Source: Orychophragmus violaceus (taxonomy: Eukaryota > Streptophyta > Magnoliopsida > Brassicales > Brassicaceae). From it: DNA of 64,000 bases. The position numbers and the translations under genes are program-made. Location: NCBI GenBank assembly GCA_030180135.1, contig CM058235.1, positions 95,289,006 to 95,353,005 on the forward strand, in the 5' to 3' direction. Below the pieces are notes generated by a model. It was not told the DNA's origin. It saw nothing but the letters and a program-made list of their open reading frames with translations, and made no database searches. Positions 11,502-22,887 of this stretch are shown here, piece after piece (position 1 is the stretch's first letter; the number at the start of each line of letters is the position of its first letter).

Positions 11502-14410
11502 ATCGCTTCATCAAAACGAAGATTCCAGCTCCTCGATGCTTGCTTCAATCCATAAATGGATTTATGAAGCTTGCATACTTTTCCAGCATTCTTTGGATCT
11601 ATGTAACCGTCAGGTTGTGTCATATACACATCCTCTTCCAGAATACCATTCAGGAAGGCGGTTTTTACGTCCATCTGCCAAATTTCATAATCATGAAAAG
11701 CTGCAGTTGCTAGTAGAATCCGAATAGATTTCATCATAGCCACTGGTGAATAGGTTTCATCGTAATCCACACCGTGAACTTGTCTGAAACCTTTTGCCAC
11801 CAACCTGGCTTTATAAATCTGGACATTTCCATCCACGTCAATCTTCTTCTTGAAGATCCATTTGCACTCGATGGCTTTTACACCAGCGGGTAAGTCAACC
11901 AACGAAAACACTTGGTTGACCGACATGGAGTCCATTTCGGAATCAGTGGCCTTGCGCCACTTAGAGGAATCTGGGCCCATCATGGCTTGATTGAAGTTCG
12001 ATGGTTCATCACCATCAATGATCAGAAGATCATGACAGTCAGTCACGAGGAATCCTTGATATCTCTCGGGTTCGTGACGGATCCTCCCGGATCTTCGAAC
12101 TTCAGGTACTACAGGTTCAGGCTCTACAATTTCTTGTAGGTCCTCCTGCTGCTCTTCCTCATTAGGTTGAGCAGTATCCTGTTCATCTTGAATTTCTTCA
12201 AGCAGTACCTTACTCCCACTGTCTTTCTTAGAGAGAAACTCCCTCTCAAGAAAGTTACAATCCCGGGCAACAAAGATCTTGTTCTCGGAACGTAGATAGA
12301 AGTAATAAGCCTTGGTTTCCCGTGGATAACCAATGAAGTAGCATTTGTCAGATTTTGGTGTAAGCTTGTCTGAGATCAATCTCTTGACATAGGCTTCACA
12401 ACCCCAAATTCTGAGATAAGACAGCACTGGAGCTTCTCCAGTCCATAATTCATATGGTGTCTTTGCTACTGCTTTCGATGGCGCTCTATTTAGAGTGAAC
12501 ACTGCTGTTAGCAGAGCATATCCCCAAAGGGATATTGGAAGGTCTGTGTGACTCATCATAGATCGAACCATATCCAATAAGGTCCGATTTCTCCTTTCAG
12601 ACACACCATTCCATTGAGGTGTTCCAGGAGGAGTGAGTTGGGATACGATCCCACACTCTCTCAGATGATCACTGAATTCTTGGCTTAAGTATTCTCCTCC
12701 TCGGTCGGACCGAAGAGCCTTAATGCTTTTGCCAAGTTGGTTCTGTACTTCATTTTGGAATTCTCTGAACTTCTCAAAAGATTCAGACTTATGTTTCATT
12801 AAATAAACATATCCATACCTACTGAAATCATCAGTAAAGGTAATGAAGTACTGATAGTTTCCTCTTGCATTTGTGGACATTGGGCCACACACATCAGTGT
12901 GTATCAGGCCCAATACGTCACTGGCCCTCTCGTTAGGTTTATTAAAGGGGGCCCGTGTCATTTTGCCCATCATGCAGGATTCGCATTTCTCACATGACTC
13001 AAAGTCAAATGAGCCAAGAAGTCCATTCGAATGGAGCCTCTTGATGCGTTTCTCGCTGATGTGCCCTAAACGACAATGCCATAGAAACGTTCGGTTCTCC
13101 TCATTAGGTTTGAACCGTTTGGTATTAATGTTATAAATTGGCGCGGATTGATCGAGTATGTAAAGCCCATTCATAAGAGGGGCAGAACCATAGAACAAAT
13201 TGTTGCGATTGAAGGAACATAATTTATTCTTAACTGAAAAATCATAACCTTCCAAATCCAACAAAGAAATTGAAATAATATTTCTGCTTATAGCAGGTAC
13301 AAAATAACAATTATTGAGTTCTAAAATCAATCCCGAAGGTAAAGACAACAAGTAAGTGCCTACAGCTAGTGCTGGAACTTTCGCTCCATTCCCAACTCGT
13401 AGCTCCACTTGTCCTTGCTTCAGCCTTCTACTGTTGCTGAGTGCCTGCATATTAGTACAAATATGAGCCCCACAACCAGTATCCATAACCCATGAGGTAT
13501 TATCAGAAGTAGTTGTATTAACTTCTATAACAAAAATACCTGTTGAAGAAGTCTCAAAAGTCTTCTTCTTCAATTCCTTTAGACCTTCCTGGAATTTCTT
13601 ACATTCTCTCCTCCAATGCCCTGGTTCTTTACAGAACCTGCATATGTCAGTTGGCCCAGCCTTGGACTTGGGCTTGGGCTTTGGCGTGTCCTTGTCCGCG
13701 ACTTGGACAGCCTTGGCCTTTCCCTTATCCTTAGCAGAGGATTTCTTAAACCCCTTGGCCTTCTGCACCATAAGCACATTGGGGTCCTTGGCGGTTTTCC
13801 TCAAATTGGGCTCCGCAGTCTTGAGCATTCCGTGAAGCTCAGGCAATGTCTTACTCAAGCCATGCATGTTAAAGTTCAGAATGAACTGATCATAGCTTGC
13901 AGGTAATGACTGCAGAATGATGTCGCAGGCAAGTTCCTGGCTGATTGGGCAGTCGAGTTTCTGAAGATGATCGAGATAACCCATCATCTTGAAGACATGA
14001 GGACTCACTGCCGCATTCGCAGCCAACTTGCAGTCCAAGAGGTTCTTAACTATTTGAAACCTCTCAGTCCTAGCCTGCTCCTGAAAAAGCGATTTCAGGC
14101 TTGCCATTATCTCGATGGGTGACAATACACTCTCGAACTGTTTTTGCAGCTCAGGAGTCATTGTCACCAACATCAGGCAATAGGCATCATTTTCATCTGA
14201 CGAATGCTTTTCCCAAGCATTATGCAGAGTCCTGGCGGCATTGGCAGGAGGCCTCTCGGGGAGAGGATCACGAAGGACATAATCCTTCTTCTCCTGCTTG
14301 AGGACTAGCCTCAAGTTCCTTGACCACGTCAGGAAGTTCGTTCCAGTCAGCTTCTCCTTTTCGAGAACAGACCGGATCGAGAATGTGTTTTGTGTGCTTG
14401 TAGTAGTCAT
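11502..14410 (-). pseudogene. Copia B gag-pol, gag to early RT
   Basis: This is an uninterrupted frame of 969 codons before the junction with element A. By residue: gag ~1-250; CCHC zinc knuckle C257, C260, H265, C270; protease DTG at 310-312; HHCC domain H445, H450, C476, C479; integrase catalytic triad D506, D569, E605 (D,D35E spacing); an acidic linker ~730-770; RT from ~845 with KWIFKKK and the WQMDVKTAFLNG box. It is cut at residue ~970, before the YVDD box, and then reads 15 codons into the LTR of A before a stop. The coding part is clean, so B was probably autonomous before A inserted. Confidence 0.93.
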
Positions 14411-15544
14411 AGCTGAAATATATAGATAAAAAGGTTATTAGTTAAAATGTTCAATATGATTAATCTCGTATTAAATTTAATATGATTAATCACGCATTAT
14501 ATTCAATAACATAAGTTACCCTCAATAGAATATAATGATTCCAAGATCCACATATAACTAAGATTAAAGTGGGCCACTGGCCGTCACCAAACCTTAGCTT
14601 ATATCGGTAAGCCCTATATCGGCTAATTATATCCGTGATATAACTCTTGGTTGTGAATCTGGGCCCGAGGCCCAATCCACTCTGATGTCTCAAGGCCCGG
14701 GACTCCCGATGGCCTAGTCAAGAAAACCAGACTATACAGTCATGTAATCATTAATGTCTGGGACTCCCAATGACATTTATGAATCACAAACCGTCTTATC
14801 CACGCAAAAGCAGACACCCTCACACTGTAAGGCCATGAATACAATTGAATGAGCTTCGACAGCTGACATAGAATGGACAAGACATCCAACGCTTGATATT
14901 ATTTGAGGTTCGTAGGTTTATTTAAAAAATTCATTCCCAAAATAGAAGATTACTATTTCGGGAAACTTTCCATTTTTGGAAACCTACTATTTTTGGAAAC
15001 TTTCTAAAATTGGAAACTTTCTAAAAACGGAAACTTTCTAACTTTAGAAATTTCTTTAAAATCCAAAACCCGCAAATCTAGAAACTTCTAATATAAGAAA
15101 CTTTCTAATTTCAAAATTTCGGAAACTTTAATTTAAAATCGACTTTATAATTTTTATAAAATAAATTCTAAATTAAATCTGAAGAAAGACTCAAATAATT
15201 GGCCCAATTGTTTTAACTTCTTGGCCCGAGGCCCAAGAATTGGTCCATGTCCAAGACATGACCCAATTGTCCAATTAAATGACATAACCGGTCTGGTTCA
15301 TTAAAATTGGTCTAACCAAATTTTAATTACTACGATGACCACAATTGTCAACCGGTTATTTACTAAACCGGATTTTCTCAATTTATTTGGTCCAACCAAA
15401 TCAAATTAGAAAATCCTGGTTTAGGCACAAAATCTAATTTTTCGACTTTGGATTTCTTATCCCGGTTTAACCAGACTTAATAAAATTATTAAATCTGTTT
15501 ATTAAACCGTGACGTTTAATTTTAATCAAAATATTAAACCGAGC

Positions 15545-15865
15545 CTTAAACCAACCATGTCGATCGATGAACCAACCGTGTCGATCGATCCATCAACCGC
15601 ATCGGTCGATGCTCTCAGCATCGATCCTGCATCGATCGTGCATCGATCCTGTATCGATCGATGCTCTCACGCATGCACGGAACCGAGCCAAAACCCTAAC
15701 CGTGTCGATCGATGCACCAACCGCATCGGTCGATGCACCAACATCGAACCTGCATCGATCCTGCATCGATCGATCCTTTCACGCGTTAACAGGGTTAGCC
15801 GATAGACTGTATCGACCGATCCATGCGATCGTATCGATCGATCCATGCGATCGCAGTCGATACTG
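15545..15865. repeat. ATCGATCGAT-rich cluster in copia B leader
   Basis: This holds many overlapping TCGATCGA palindromes and CATCGATC/GATGCACC units, partly in 11-bp phase. Frames through it encode only repetitive Ile-Asp-Arg/His-Arg-Ser strings, with no protein signature. Confidence 0.85.
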
Positions 15866-16045
15866 ACTTTTGAAAATCGTATTCTACCAAATCAATATAG
15901 CATGGTTTCTGCGATTTTAAGTGTGTTTAGGTTTCAATTCCTTGTTGCTTAAGTGATTTCTCTTATCAGTAGTTGATTCAAAACACTTTTAAACAAGAAA
16001 AACAATCCTAAACTTGAATCTAAACAAGAAAAACCAGAACCATTG

Positions 16046-16057
16046 GCTCTGATACCA
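16046..16057 (-). promoter_or_regulatory. Copia B primer binding site (iMet)
   Basis: The minus strand reads TGGTATCAGAGC, one base inside the 5' LTR. Confidence 0.92.
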
Positions 16058-16058
16058 C

Positions 16059-16734
16059 TGAAGGAATGTTTAGTTGATCCTGATTCAATTCTCTGATTCA
16101 TATCATCCTAAACATGCTGATCTAGGTTCTTCTCGAATAGAAACAAATGATGATCTCACCTTTTACCTGTTAATTGCAGCGGAAGGAGATAGAACAGGTC
16201 AGAGATCAGAGAAACACCGAGAGATGAATCCTCCAAAGGTTCACACACGCGATCACAGAAAACGGCTGCTAGACCACAAGGAACTCGGCGCAGAGAGAGA
16301 GAGAGTTTTCGGCTAAGGGGGTAGGGTTAATTGTTCTGAACTCGAGTTTTATCTCATAAAACTTGTCCGGTTCCGTTTGGGCCATTTGGCCCAAACACCA
16401 ATTAACTCGACGGCATTCGCGCACTGTGTCGATCGACACCCCTTGTGTATCGATCGACACACAGTGGCTAAACCGTTTTATTCTCTCTAAGTACAGTAAA
16501 TGCCTAGCACTTTTACCGTACTTCTGCTAAACCGTTCCTACACATTTTCCTGTTAGCTTAGGCGTGTGACCCATATGGGATCATATAATAAAGGCAATAA
16601 GTCCAAGACTTATAGATCATGAGCGGACTCTAGCAAGCCATCATGACCCCCAGTATTATATGACTTATGTCTGATCATTGACATACTCTTACTTTCTAGA
16701 GACAGTACCGAGATTACTGGACACAATTCCAACA
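16059..16734 (-). repeat. Copia B 5' LTR
   Basis: This 676-bp LTR has sense ends TGTTGGAATTG and CCTTCA. It is of the same type as the element C LTRs: both contain the TCGATCGACAC insert and the GTTTGGGCCA palindrome region, which A, D and E lack. Confidence 0.9.
16490..16522 (-). promoter_or_regulatory. Conserved LTR hairpin, B copy
   Basis: The sense arms AGTACGGTAAA and TTTACTGTACT pair with one G-U wobble and an 11-base loop. Confidence 0.65.
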
Positions 16735-19402
16735 GGATTATCCTGACCGGATGAACCGCCGGGAAGGATCCTAAGACCAAAACCACCCTAATGACGTAAG
16801 GTGTGGAATCCCTCGGCCAAAATAAAAAAAGACTAGCATTCTCGCGGACAGAATGATTGATGGGATGGAAACGAAATGACGGGAAGGACTATCTCGGCCA
16901 CACTGACTGACGTGATGGATTATCCTGACCAGTTGCACCGCCGAGAAGGATTCTAAGGCCAAAATGCAAGTTTCCATGACCCAGGAAGAATTGGATCGAG
17001 TTTTTTTGAAACTATCATGACCGAAACCCTTAAAATGTGATATAAAAGAGGTCTGGTGAAGAAATTGGTGGAAAACAAATGACCCGAAAAACCCGTCTAT
17101 GCATCGTGGGAAGGTTATAGCCTACCGAGAACCAAGGTTCCATGACCCGAAAAAAATTGACTCGAGTTTTTTTGAAACTATCAAGACCCAAACCTCTCAA
17201 ATGGATAACAAAGAGGTCTGGTGAAGATATTGGTGGAAAAAACAATGACGGGATAGGATAAACTGATCCTATCCACCGGGAGAAGGATCCTAAGGCCAAA
17301 AACCCCTAATGGACTGACGGGAAGGAATATCTCGGCCATACTGACTGACGGGCTGGATTATCATGACCGGATGAACCGACGGGAAGGATCCTAAGACCAA
17401 AAACCACCCAAATGGACGTAAGATGTGGAATCCCTGGGGCAAAACTACCAAGGACTAGCGTTCTCGCAGCCAGAACCACTGACTGGATGGAAACGAACTG
17501 ACGGGACTACCAAGGACTAGCATTCTCGCGGCCAAAACCACTGACAGGATGGAAACGAACTAACCGAAAAGACAATCTCGGCCATAATGACTGACGGGAT
17601 GGATTATCCTGACCGGATGCACCGCCGGGAAGGATCCAAAGTCCAGAAACCACCCAAAATAACGTAAGGTGTGGAATCCCTCGGCCAAAACAACAAAGGA
17701 CTAGCAGTCTCGCGGCCAGAATGACTGACGGGATGGAAACGCAATGACGGGAAGGACTATCTCGGCCAGAATGACTGACGGGATGGAAACGCAATGACGG
17801 GAAGGACTATCTCGGCCATACTGACTGACGTGATGGATTATCCTGACCAGATGCACCAACGGGAAGGATCCGAAGACCAAAAACCCACCCTAATGACGTA
17901 AGGTGTAGAATCCCTCGGCCAAAAAAACAAAGGACTAGCATGCTCGCGGCCAGAATGACTGACGGGATGGAAACGAACTGACGGGAAGGACTATCTAGGC
18001 CATTTTGACGGGATGGAAACAAAATGACGGGAAGGACTATCTCGGCCATACTGACTGACGGGATGGATTATCCTGACCGGATGAACCGACGGGAAGGATC
18101 CGAAGACCAAAAACCACCCTAATGACGTAAGGTGTGGAATCCCTCGGCCAAAATAAAAAAAAAGACTGGCATTCTCGCGGACAGAATGATTGATGGGATG
18201 GAAACGAAATGACGGGAAGGACTATCTCGGCCATACTGACTGACGTGATGGATTATCCTGACCAGTTGCACCGCCGAGAAGGATTCTAAGGACAAAATGC
18301 AAGTTTCCATGACCCAGGAAGAATTGGATCGAGTTTTTTTGAAACTATCATGACCAAAACCCTTAAAATGGGATATAAAAGAGGTCTGGTGAAGAAATTG
18401 GTGGAAAACAAATGACCCGAAAAACCCGTCTATGCATCGTGGGAAGGTTATAGCCTACCGAGAACCAAGGTTCCATGACCCGAAAAAAATTGACTCGAGT
18501 TTTTTTGAAACTATCAAGACCCAAACCTCTCAAATGGATAACAAAGAGGTCTGGTGAAGATATTGGTGGAAAAAACAATGACGGGATAGGATAAACTGAT
18601 CCTATCCACCGGGAGAAGGATCCTAAGGCCAAAAACCCCTAATGGACTGACGGGAAGGAATATCTCGGCCATACTGACTGACGGGCTGGATTATCATGAC
18701 CGGATGAACCGACGGGAAGGATCCTAAGACCAAAAACCACCCAAATGGACGTAAGGTGTGGAATCCCTGGGGCAAAACTACCAAGGACTAGCGTTCTCGC
18801 AGCCAGAACCACTGACTGGATGGAAACGAACTGACGGGACTACCAAGGACTAGCATTCTCGCGGCCAAAACCACTGACGGGATGGAAACGAACTGACGGA
18901 AAAGATAATCTCGGCCATAATGACTGACGGGATGGATTATCCTGACCGGATGCACCGCCGGGAAGGATCCAAAGTCCAAAAACCACCCAAAATAACGTAA
19001 GGTGTGGAATCCCTCGGCCAAAACAACAAAGGACTAGCAGTCTCGCGGCCAGAATGACTGACGGGATGGAAACGCAATGACGGGAAGGACTATCTCGGCC
19101 AGAATGACTGACGGGATGGAAACGCAATGACGGGAAGGACTATCTCGGCCATACTGACTGACGTGATGGATTATCCTGACCAGATGCACTGACGGGAAGG
19201 ATCCGAAGACCAAAAACCCACCCTAATGACGTAAGGTGTGGAATCCCTCGGCCAAAAAAACAAAGGACTAGAATGCTCGCGGCCAGAATGACTGACGGGA
19301 TGGAAACGAACTGACGGGAAGGACTATCTCGGCCATACTGACGGGATGGAAACAAAATGACGGGAAGGACTATCTCGGCCATACTGACTGACGGGATGGA
19401 TT
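16735..19402 (+). repeat. Complex satellite, two ~1.33-kb units
   Basis: This is a tandem duplication of a ~1.33-kb unit (16735-18064 and 18065-19402). Each unit is made of related ~200-bp blocks with the order GGATTATCCTGACC, GGGAAGGATCC, TGACGTAAGGTGTGG, AATCCCTCGGCC, CTAGCATTCTCGCGG, GACGGGATGGAAACG and CTATCTCGGCC. Each also contains one 166-bp dimer module with poly-T, a TATA-like motif and a short hairpin. Minus-strand open frames of 60-95 codons run through it because the repeat lacks stops in that frame. I do not regard them as genes. Confidence 0.88.
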
Positions 19403-20082
19403 TGTTGGAATTGTGTCCAGTAATCTCGGTACTGTCTCTAGAAAGTAAGAGTATGTCAATGATCAGACATAAGTCATATAATACTGGGGGTCATGATGGC
19501 TTGCTAGAGTCCGCTCATGATCTATAAGTCTTGGACTTATTGCCTTTATTATATGATCCCATATGGGTCACACGCCTAAGCTAACAGGAAAATGTGTAGG
19601 AACGGTTTAGCAGAAGTACGGTAAAAGTGCTAGGCATTTACTGTACTTAGAGAGAATAAAACGGTTTAGCTACTCTGTGTCGATCGATTCACAAGGTGTG
19701 TCGGTCGACACAGTGCGCGAATACCGTCGAGTTAATTGGTGTTTGGGCCAAATGGCCCAAACGGAACAGGACGAGTTTTGTGTCATAAAACTCGAGTTCA
19801 GACTGATTAACCCTAAGTGGGACAGCCTAAAACTCTCTCTCTCTCTGTGCCGAGTTCCTCAGTGGCCTAGCAGCCTTCTTCTTGATTGGTGCGCGTGTGT
19901 GAACCTCTGGAGGAGTTATCTCTCGGTGGCTCTCTGATCTCTGACATACCATCTCTTTCCGCTGCAATTAACAGGTATCAGGTGAGATCATCAATTGTTT
20001 CTATTCGAGAAGAACCTAGATCAGCATGTTTAGGATGATCTGAATCTGGAATTGAATCAGGATTAGTCTAAACATTCCAACA
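19403..20082 (+). repeat. Copia C 5' LTR
   Basis: This 680-bp LTR starts TGTTGGAATTG and ends CATTCCAACA, so its ends form a 9-base inverted repeat. It holds the conserved hairpin (19615-19647), a 13-bp imperfect palindrome around CTGTGTCGATCGA (19674-19712) and a perfect 10-bp palindrome GTTTGGGCCA/TGGCCCAAAC (19741-19762). Confidence 0.93.
19615..19647 (+). promoter_or_regulatory. Conserved LTR hairpin, C copy
   Basis: AGTACGGTAAA and TTTACTGTACT pair over 11 positions with one G-U wobble and an 11-base loop. The 3' LTR copy is at 26434-26466. Confidence 0.65.
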
Positions 20083-20083
20083 G

Positions 20084-20095
20084 TGGTATCAGAGC
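20084..20095 (+). promoter_or_regulatory. Copia C primer binding site (iMet)
   Basis: This reads TGGTATCAGAGC, one base after the 5' LTR. Confidence 0.93.
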
Positions 20096-20275
20096 TCTAG
20101 GTTCTGGTTTTTCTTGTTTAGATTCATGTTTAGGATTGTTTTCTTGTTTAAGAAGTGTTTTGAATCAACTATTGATAAGAGAAATCACTTAAGCAACAAG
20201 GAATTGAACCTAAAACACACTTGAAATCGCAAATCCAAGCTATATTGATTTGGAATTTGCGATTTTCATAAAGAA

Positions 20276-20730
20276 CTATCGACTGTGATCGCATTGCATC
20301 GATCGATGCAATGGATGGATCGGTCGATACAACCGAATGAGAATCGGCCAGAATCGCATGGATCGATCGATACGATCGCATGGATCGGTCGATACAATCG
20401 GAGATCGCATGGATCGATCGATACGATCGCATGGATCGGTCGATACAGTCTATCGGCTAACCCTGTTAACGCGTGAAAGCATCGATCGATACAGGATCGA
20501 TGCAGGTTCGATATTGGTGCATCGACCGATGCGGTTGGTGCACATCGATCGACACGGTTAGGGTTTTGGCTCGGTTCAGTGCATGCGTGAGAGCATCGAT
20601 CGATACAGGATCGATGCACGATCGATGCAGGATCGATGCACGATCGATGCAGGATCGATGCTGAGAGCATCGACCGATGTGGTTGATGGATCGATCGACA
20701 CGGTTGGTCCATCGATCGACATGGTTGGTT
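20276..20730. repeat. ATCGATCGAT-rich cluster in copia C leader
   Basis: This is a dense array of GATCGATGCA/GATCGATACA units. At ~20600-20660 the unit GATCGATGCAC/G repeats exactly every 11 bp. Many units are self-complementary. Confidence 0.88.
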
Positions 20731-21014
20731 TAAGGCTCGGTTTAATTTTGATTAAAATTAATTCGTCCTGGTTTAATAAACAGATTTAATAATTTTATTA
20801 AGTCTGGTTAAACCGGGACAAGAAATCCAATGTCGAAAGAATTATTGGATTTAGTGCCTAAACTAGGATTTTCTAATTTGATTTGGTTGGACCAAATAAA
20901 TTGAGAAAATCCGGTTTAGTAAATAACCGGTTGAGAATTGTGGTCATCGTAGTAATTAAAATTTGGTTAGACCAATTTTAATGAACCAGACCGGTTATGT
21001 CATTTAATTGGACA

Positions 21015-21064
21015 ATTGGGTCATGTCTTGGACATGGACCAATTCTTGGGCCTCGGGCCAAGAA
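21015..21064 (+). promoter_or_regulatory. Paired leader hairpins
   Basis: The first stem pairs AATTGGGTCATGTC with GACATGGACCAATT around a TTG loop, with one mismatch and one wobble. The second pairs TTCTTGG with CCAAGAA around an 8-base loop. The same pair occurs in the leaders of A, B, D and E. A role in packaging, dimerisation or translation is inference. Confidence 0.45.
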
Positions 21065-21586
21065 GTTAAAACAATTGGGCCAATTATTTGAGTCTTTCTT
21101 CAGATTAATTTAAAATTTATTTTATAAAGATTATAAATCGATTTTAAATTATAGTTTCCGATATTTTGAAATTAGAAAGTTTCTTATTTTATAGAAGTTT
21201 CTAGATTTGCATGATTCGGATTTTAAGAAATTTCTAAAGTTAGAAAGTTTCCGGTTTCAGAAAGTTTCCAATTTTAGAAAGTTTCCAAAAATAGTAGGTT
21301 TTCTAAAATGAAAGTTTCCCGAAATAGTAATCTTCTATTTTGGGAATGAGATTTTAAAATAAACCTACGAACCTCAAATAATATCAAGCGTTGGATGTCT
21401 TGTCCATTCTATGTCAGCTGTCGAAGCCCATTCAATTGTATTCATGGCCTTACAGTGTGAGGGTGTCTGCTTTTGCGTGGATAAGACGGTTTGTGATTCA
21501 TAAATGTCATTGGGAGTCCCAGACATTAATGATTACATGACTGTATAGTCTGGTTTTCTTGACTGGGCCATCGGGAGTCCCGGGCC

Positions 21587-21790
21587 TTGAGACATCAGAG
21601 TGGATTGGGCCTCGGGCCCAGATTCACAACCAAGAGTTATATCACGGATATAATTAGCCGATATAGGGCTTACCGATATAAGCTAAGGTTTGGTGACGGC
21701 CAGTGGCCCACTTTAATCTTAGTTATATGTGGATCTTGGAATCATTATATTATATTGAGGGTAACTTATGTTATTGAATATAATGCGTGA
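21587..21790 (+). other. Conserved 67-codon leader frame (uORF candidate)
   Basis: An ATG-started frame of 67 codons begins MRHQSGLGLGPRF and stops 77 bp before gag. The same frame with the same length is present in A (9274-9477), B (14490-14693), D (50271-50474) and E (52726-52929). It shows no known domain. The differences between copies are mostly amino-acid changing, which argues against protein-level selection. The start also holds the perfect stem TGGGCC/GGCCCA (21606-21620). Confidence 0.35.
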
Positions 21791-21867
21791 TTAATCATAT
21801 TAAATTTAATACGAGATTAATCATATTGAACATATTAATTAAAATCCTTTTATCTTAATTTTCAGTT

Positions 21868-22887
21868 ATGACTAGCACAAACAATCAAAACACTTTCTCG
21901 ATCCGGTCTGTCCTTAAGATGGACAAGCTGAACGGATCAAATTTCTTGACTTGGTCGCGGAACCTGAGGCTAGTCCTCAGACAGGAGAGAAAGGACTATG
22001 TCCTTGAGAGAGCTCTCCCCGTGAGGATCGGGTCCAATGCTTCTCATGCAGTATATGATGCTTGGAATAAGCATTATAATGATGCGGTAGATGTGCGTGG
22101 TCTGATATTGGCTACCATGGACTCAGACTTGCGGAAGCAATATGAGAACATGGAGTCGCCAATAGAGATGATCAGCAGCCTGAAATTGAAATTTCAGGAG
22201 CAGATAAGGGTGGAGAGATACCAGTTGGTTAAGTCTCTCACTGGCTGCAAGCTACCAAATGATAATCCAGTGAGTCCTCATGTCAGTAAAATGATGAGTT
22301 ACATTGATAACCTGAGGAAACTGGATTATCCAGTTAGCCAAGAGTTGGCAACTGAAATCATTCTGCAGTCACTGCCGTCAAGCTATGATAAGTTCAGAAG
22401 GAACTATATCAAGAAAGGCTTAACGAAGACGCTGACTGAACTGCATGATATGCTCAAGACAGTTGAGCCAAACGTGAAGAGTACCCTGTACAATCTCATG
22501 AATGAGAAGGGTAGGTTTACTAAACCTAATGCTGACAAGGGTGAAGACAAAGTTGTCCAGATTTTGAATCATGGCAAGCGTGTGTCTTCTGAGCCCGAGT
22601 CAGATACCTCTTACGTTGGTAAGTGCTGCTACTGTAAGGAGACAGGGCATTGGAAGAGAGATTGCATTAAATTCATGGAAGATGATGAGGAGTTAAAGTC
22701 GATGTATGCGACTACTTCCTCAGGTATTCATGTTATTACTTCAAGTTCTACCTTAAAGGTATTGGATACTGGTTGTGGCACTGATATTTGTGATAATATG
22801 CAGAGCCTAAGCAACAGTAGAACGTTGAATGAAGGGCAAGTGAAACTACATGTCTGGAAGGAGCTTGGGATGCTGCCTCAGCCGTAG
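21868..22887 (+). CDS. Copia C gag with protease start
   Basis: This 339-residue structural polyprotein starts MTSTNNQNTFSIRSVL. It has a copia gag core (~20-210), a CCHC zinc knuckle for RNA binding at C253, C256, H261, C266, and the protease catalytic DTG at 300-302. It ends at residue 339 through a deletion that joins the protease start to out-of-frame sequence. Compared with the full gag-pol of B (969 codons before its cut), everything after the first ~40 residues of the protease region is lost from this frame. Gag shows no internal stop. It is divergent from, but collinear with, the gag of A, B and D. It probably makes capsid protein, while enzymes would have to come from a relative. Confidence 0.85.
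   Translation: MTSTNNQNTFSIRSVLKMDKLNGSNFLTWSRNLRLVLRQERKDYVLERALPVRIGSNASHAVYDAWNKHYNDAVDVRGLILATMDSDLRKQYENMESPIEMISSLKLKFQEQIRVERYQLVKSLTGCKLPNDNPVSPHVSKMMSYIDNLRKLDYPVSQELATEIILQSLPSSYDKFRRNYIKKGLTKTLTELHDMLKTVEPNVKSTLYNLMNEKGRFTKPNADKGEDKVVQILNHGKRVSSEPESDTSYVGKCCYCKETGHWKRDCIKFMEDDEELKSMYATTSSGIHVITSSSTLKVLDTGCGTDICDNMQSLSNSRTLNEGQVKLHVWKELGMLPQP

Larger units (their letters stand above)
14411..16058 (-). other. Copia B 5' leader
   Basis: This 1.65-kb leader has the same layout as in A. The 67-codon frame is at 14490-14693 (minus), GGAAACTTTCTAAAA-type microrepeats lie at ~14945-15125, and paired CTTGG/CCAAG and CATGTC hairpins at ~15215-15270. A CATCGATCGATG cluster lies at 15545-15865. 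No other gene is seen. Confidence 0.8.
11502..16734 (-). mobile_element. Copia element B, 5' part, truncated by element A
   Basis: This minus-strand Ty1/copia element has its 5' LTR at 16059-16734, iMet primer site, leader, and gag-pol open from 14410 to 11502. Element A is inserted at 11501/11502. The rest of B (late RT, RNase H, 3' LTR) must lie beyond A, off the left edge. The right flank is satellite beginning GGATT, the same pentamer duplicated around element C. Confidence 0.9.
20083..21867 (+). other. Copia C 5' leader
   Basis: This is the 1.8-kb untranslated leader. It holds a CATCGATCGATG cluster (20276-20730), strong hairpins (21015-21064), GAAAGTTTCC-type microrepeats (21150-21330), a 67-codon frame (21587-21790), then AT-rich sequence with TTAATCATATT repeats up to the gag ATG. 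Confidence 0.82.

Noticed and set aside
16735..19402. Ribosomal DNA intergenic spacer
   Set aside because: Tandem subrepeats and a TATA-like motif prompted the idea, but no rRNA gene sequence or Pol I promoter motif is seen anywhere in the window.
20266..20712. 148-codon minus-strand frame rich in Ile-Asp-Arg and His-Arg-Ser
   Set aside because: It is the translation of the GATCGATGCA cluster in the copia C leader, and is open only because the repeat has no stop in that frame.
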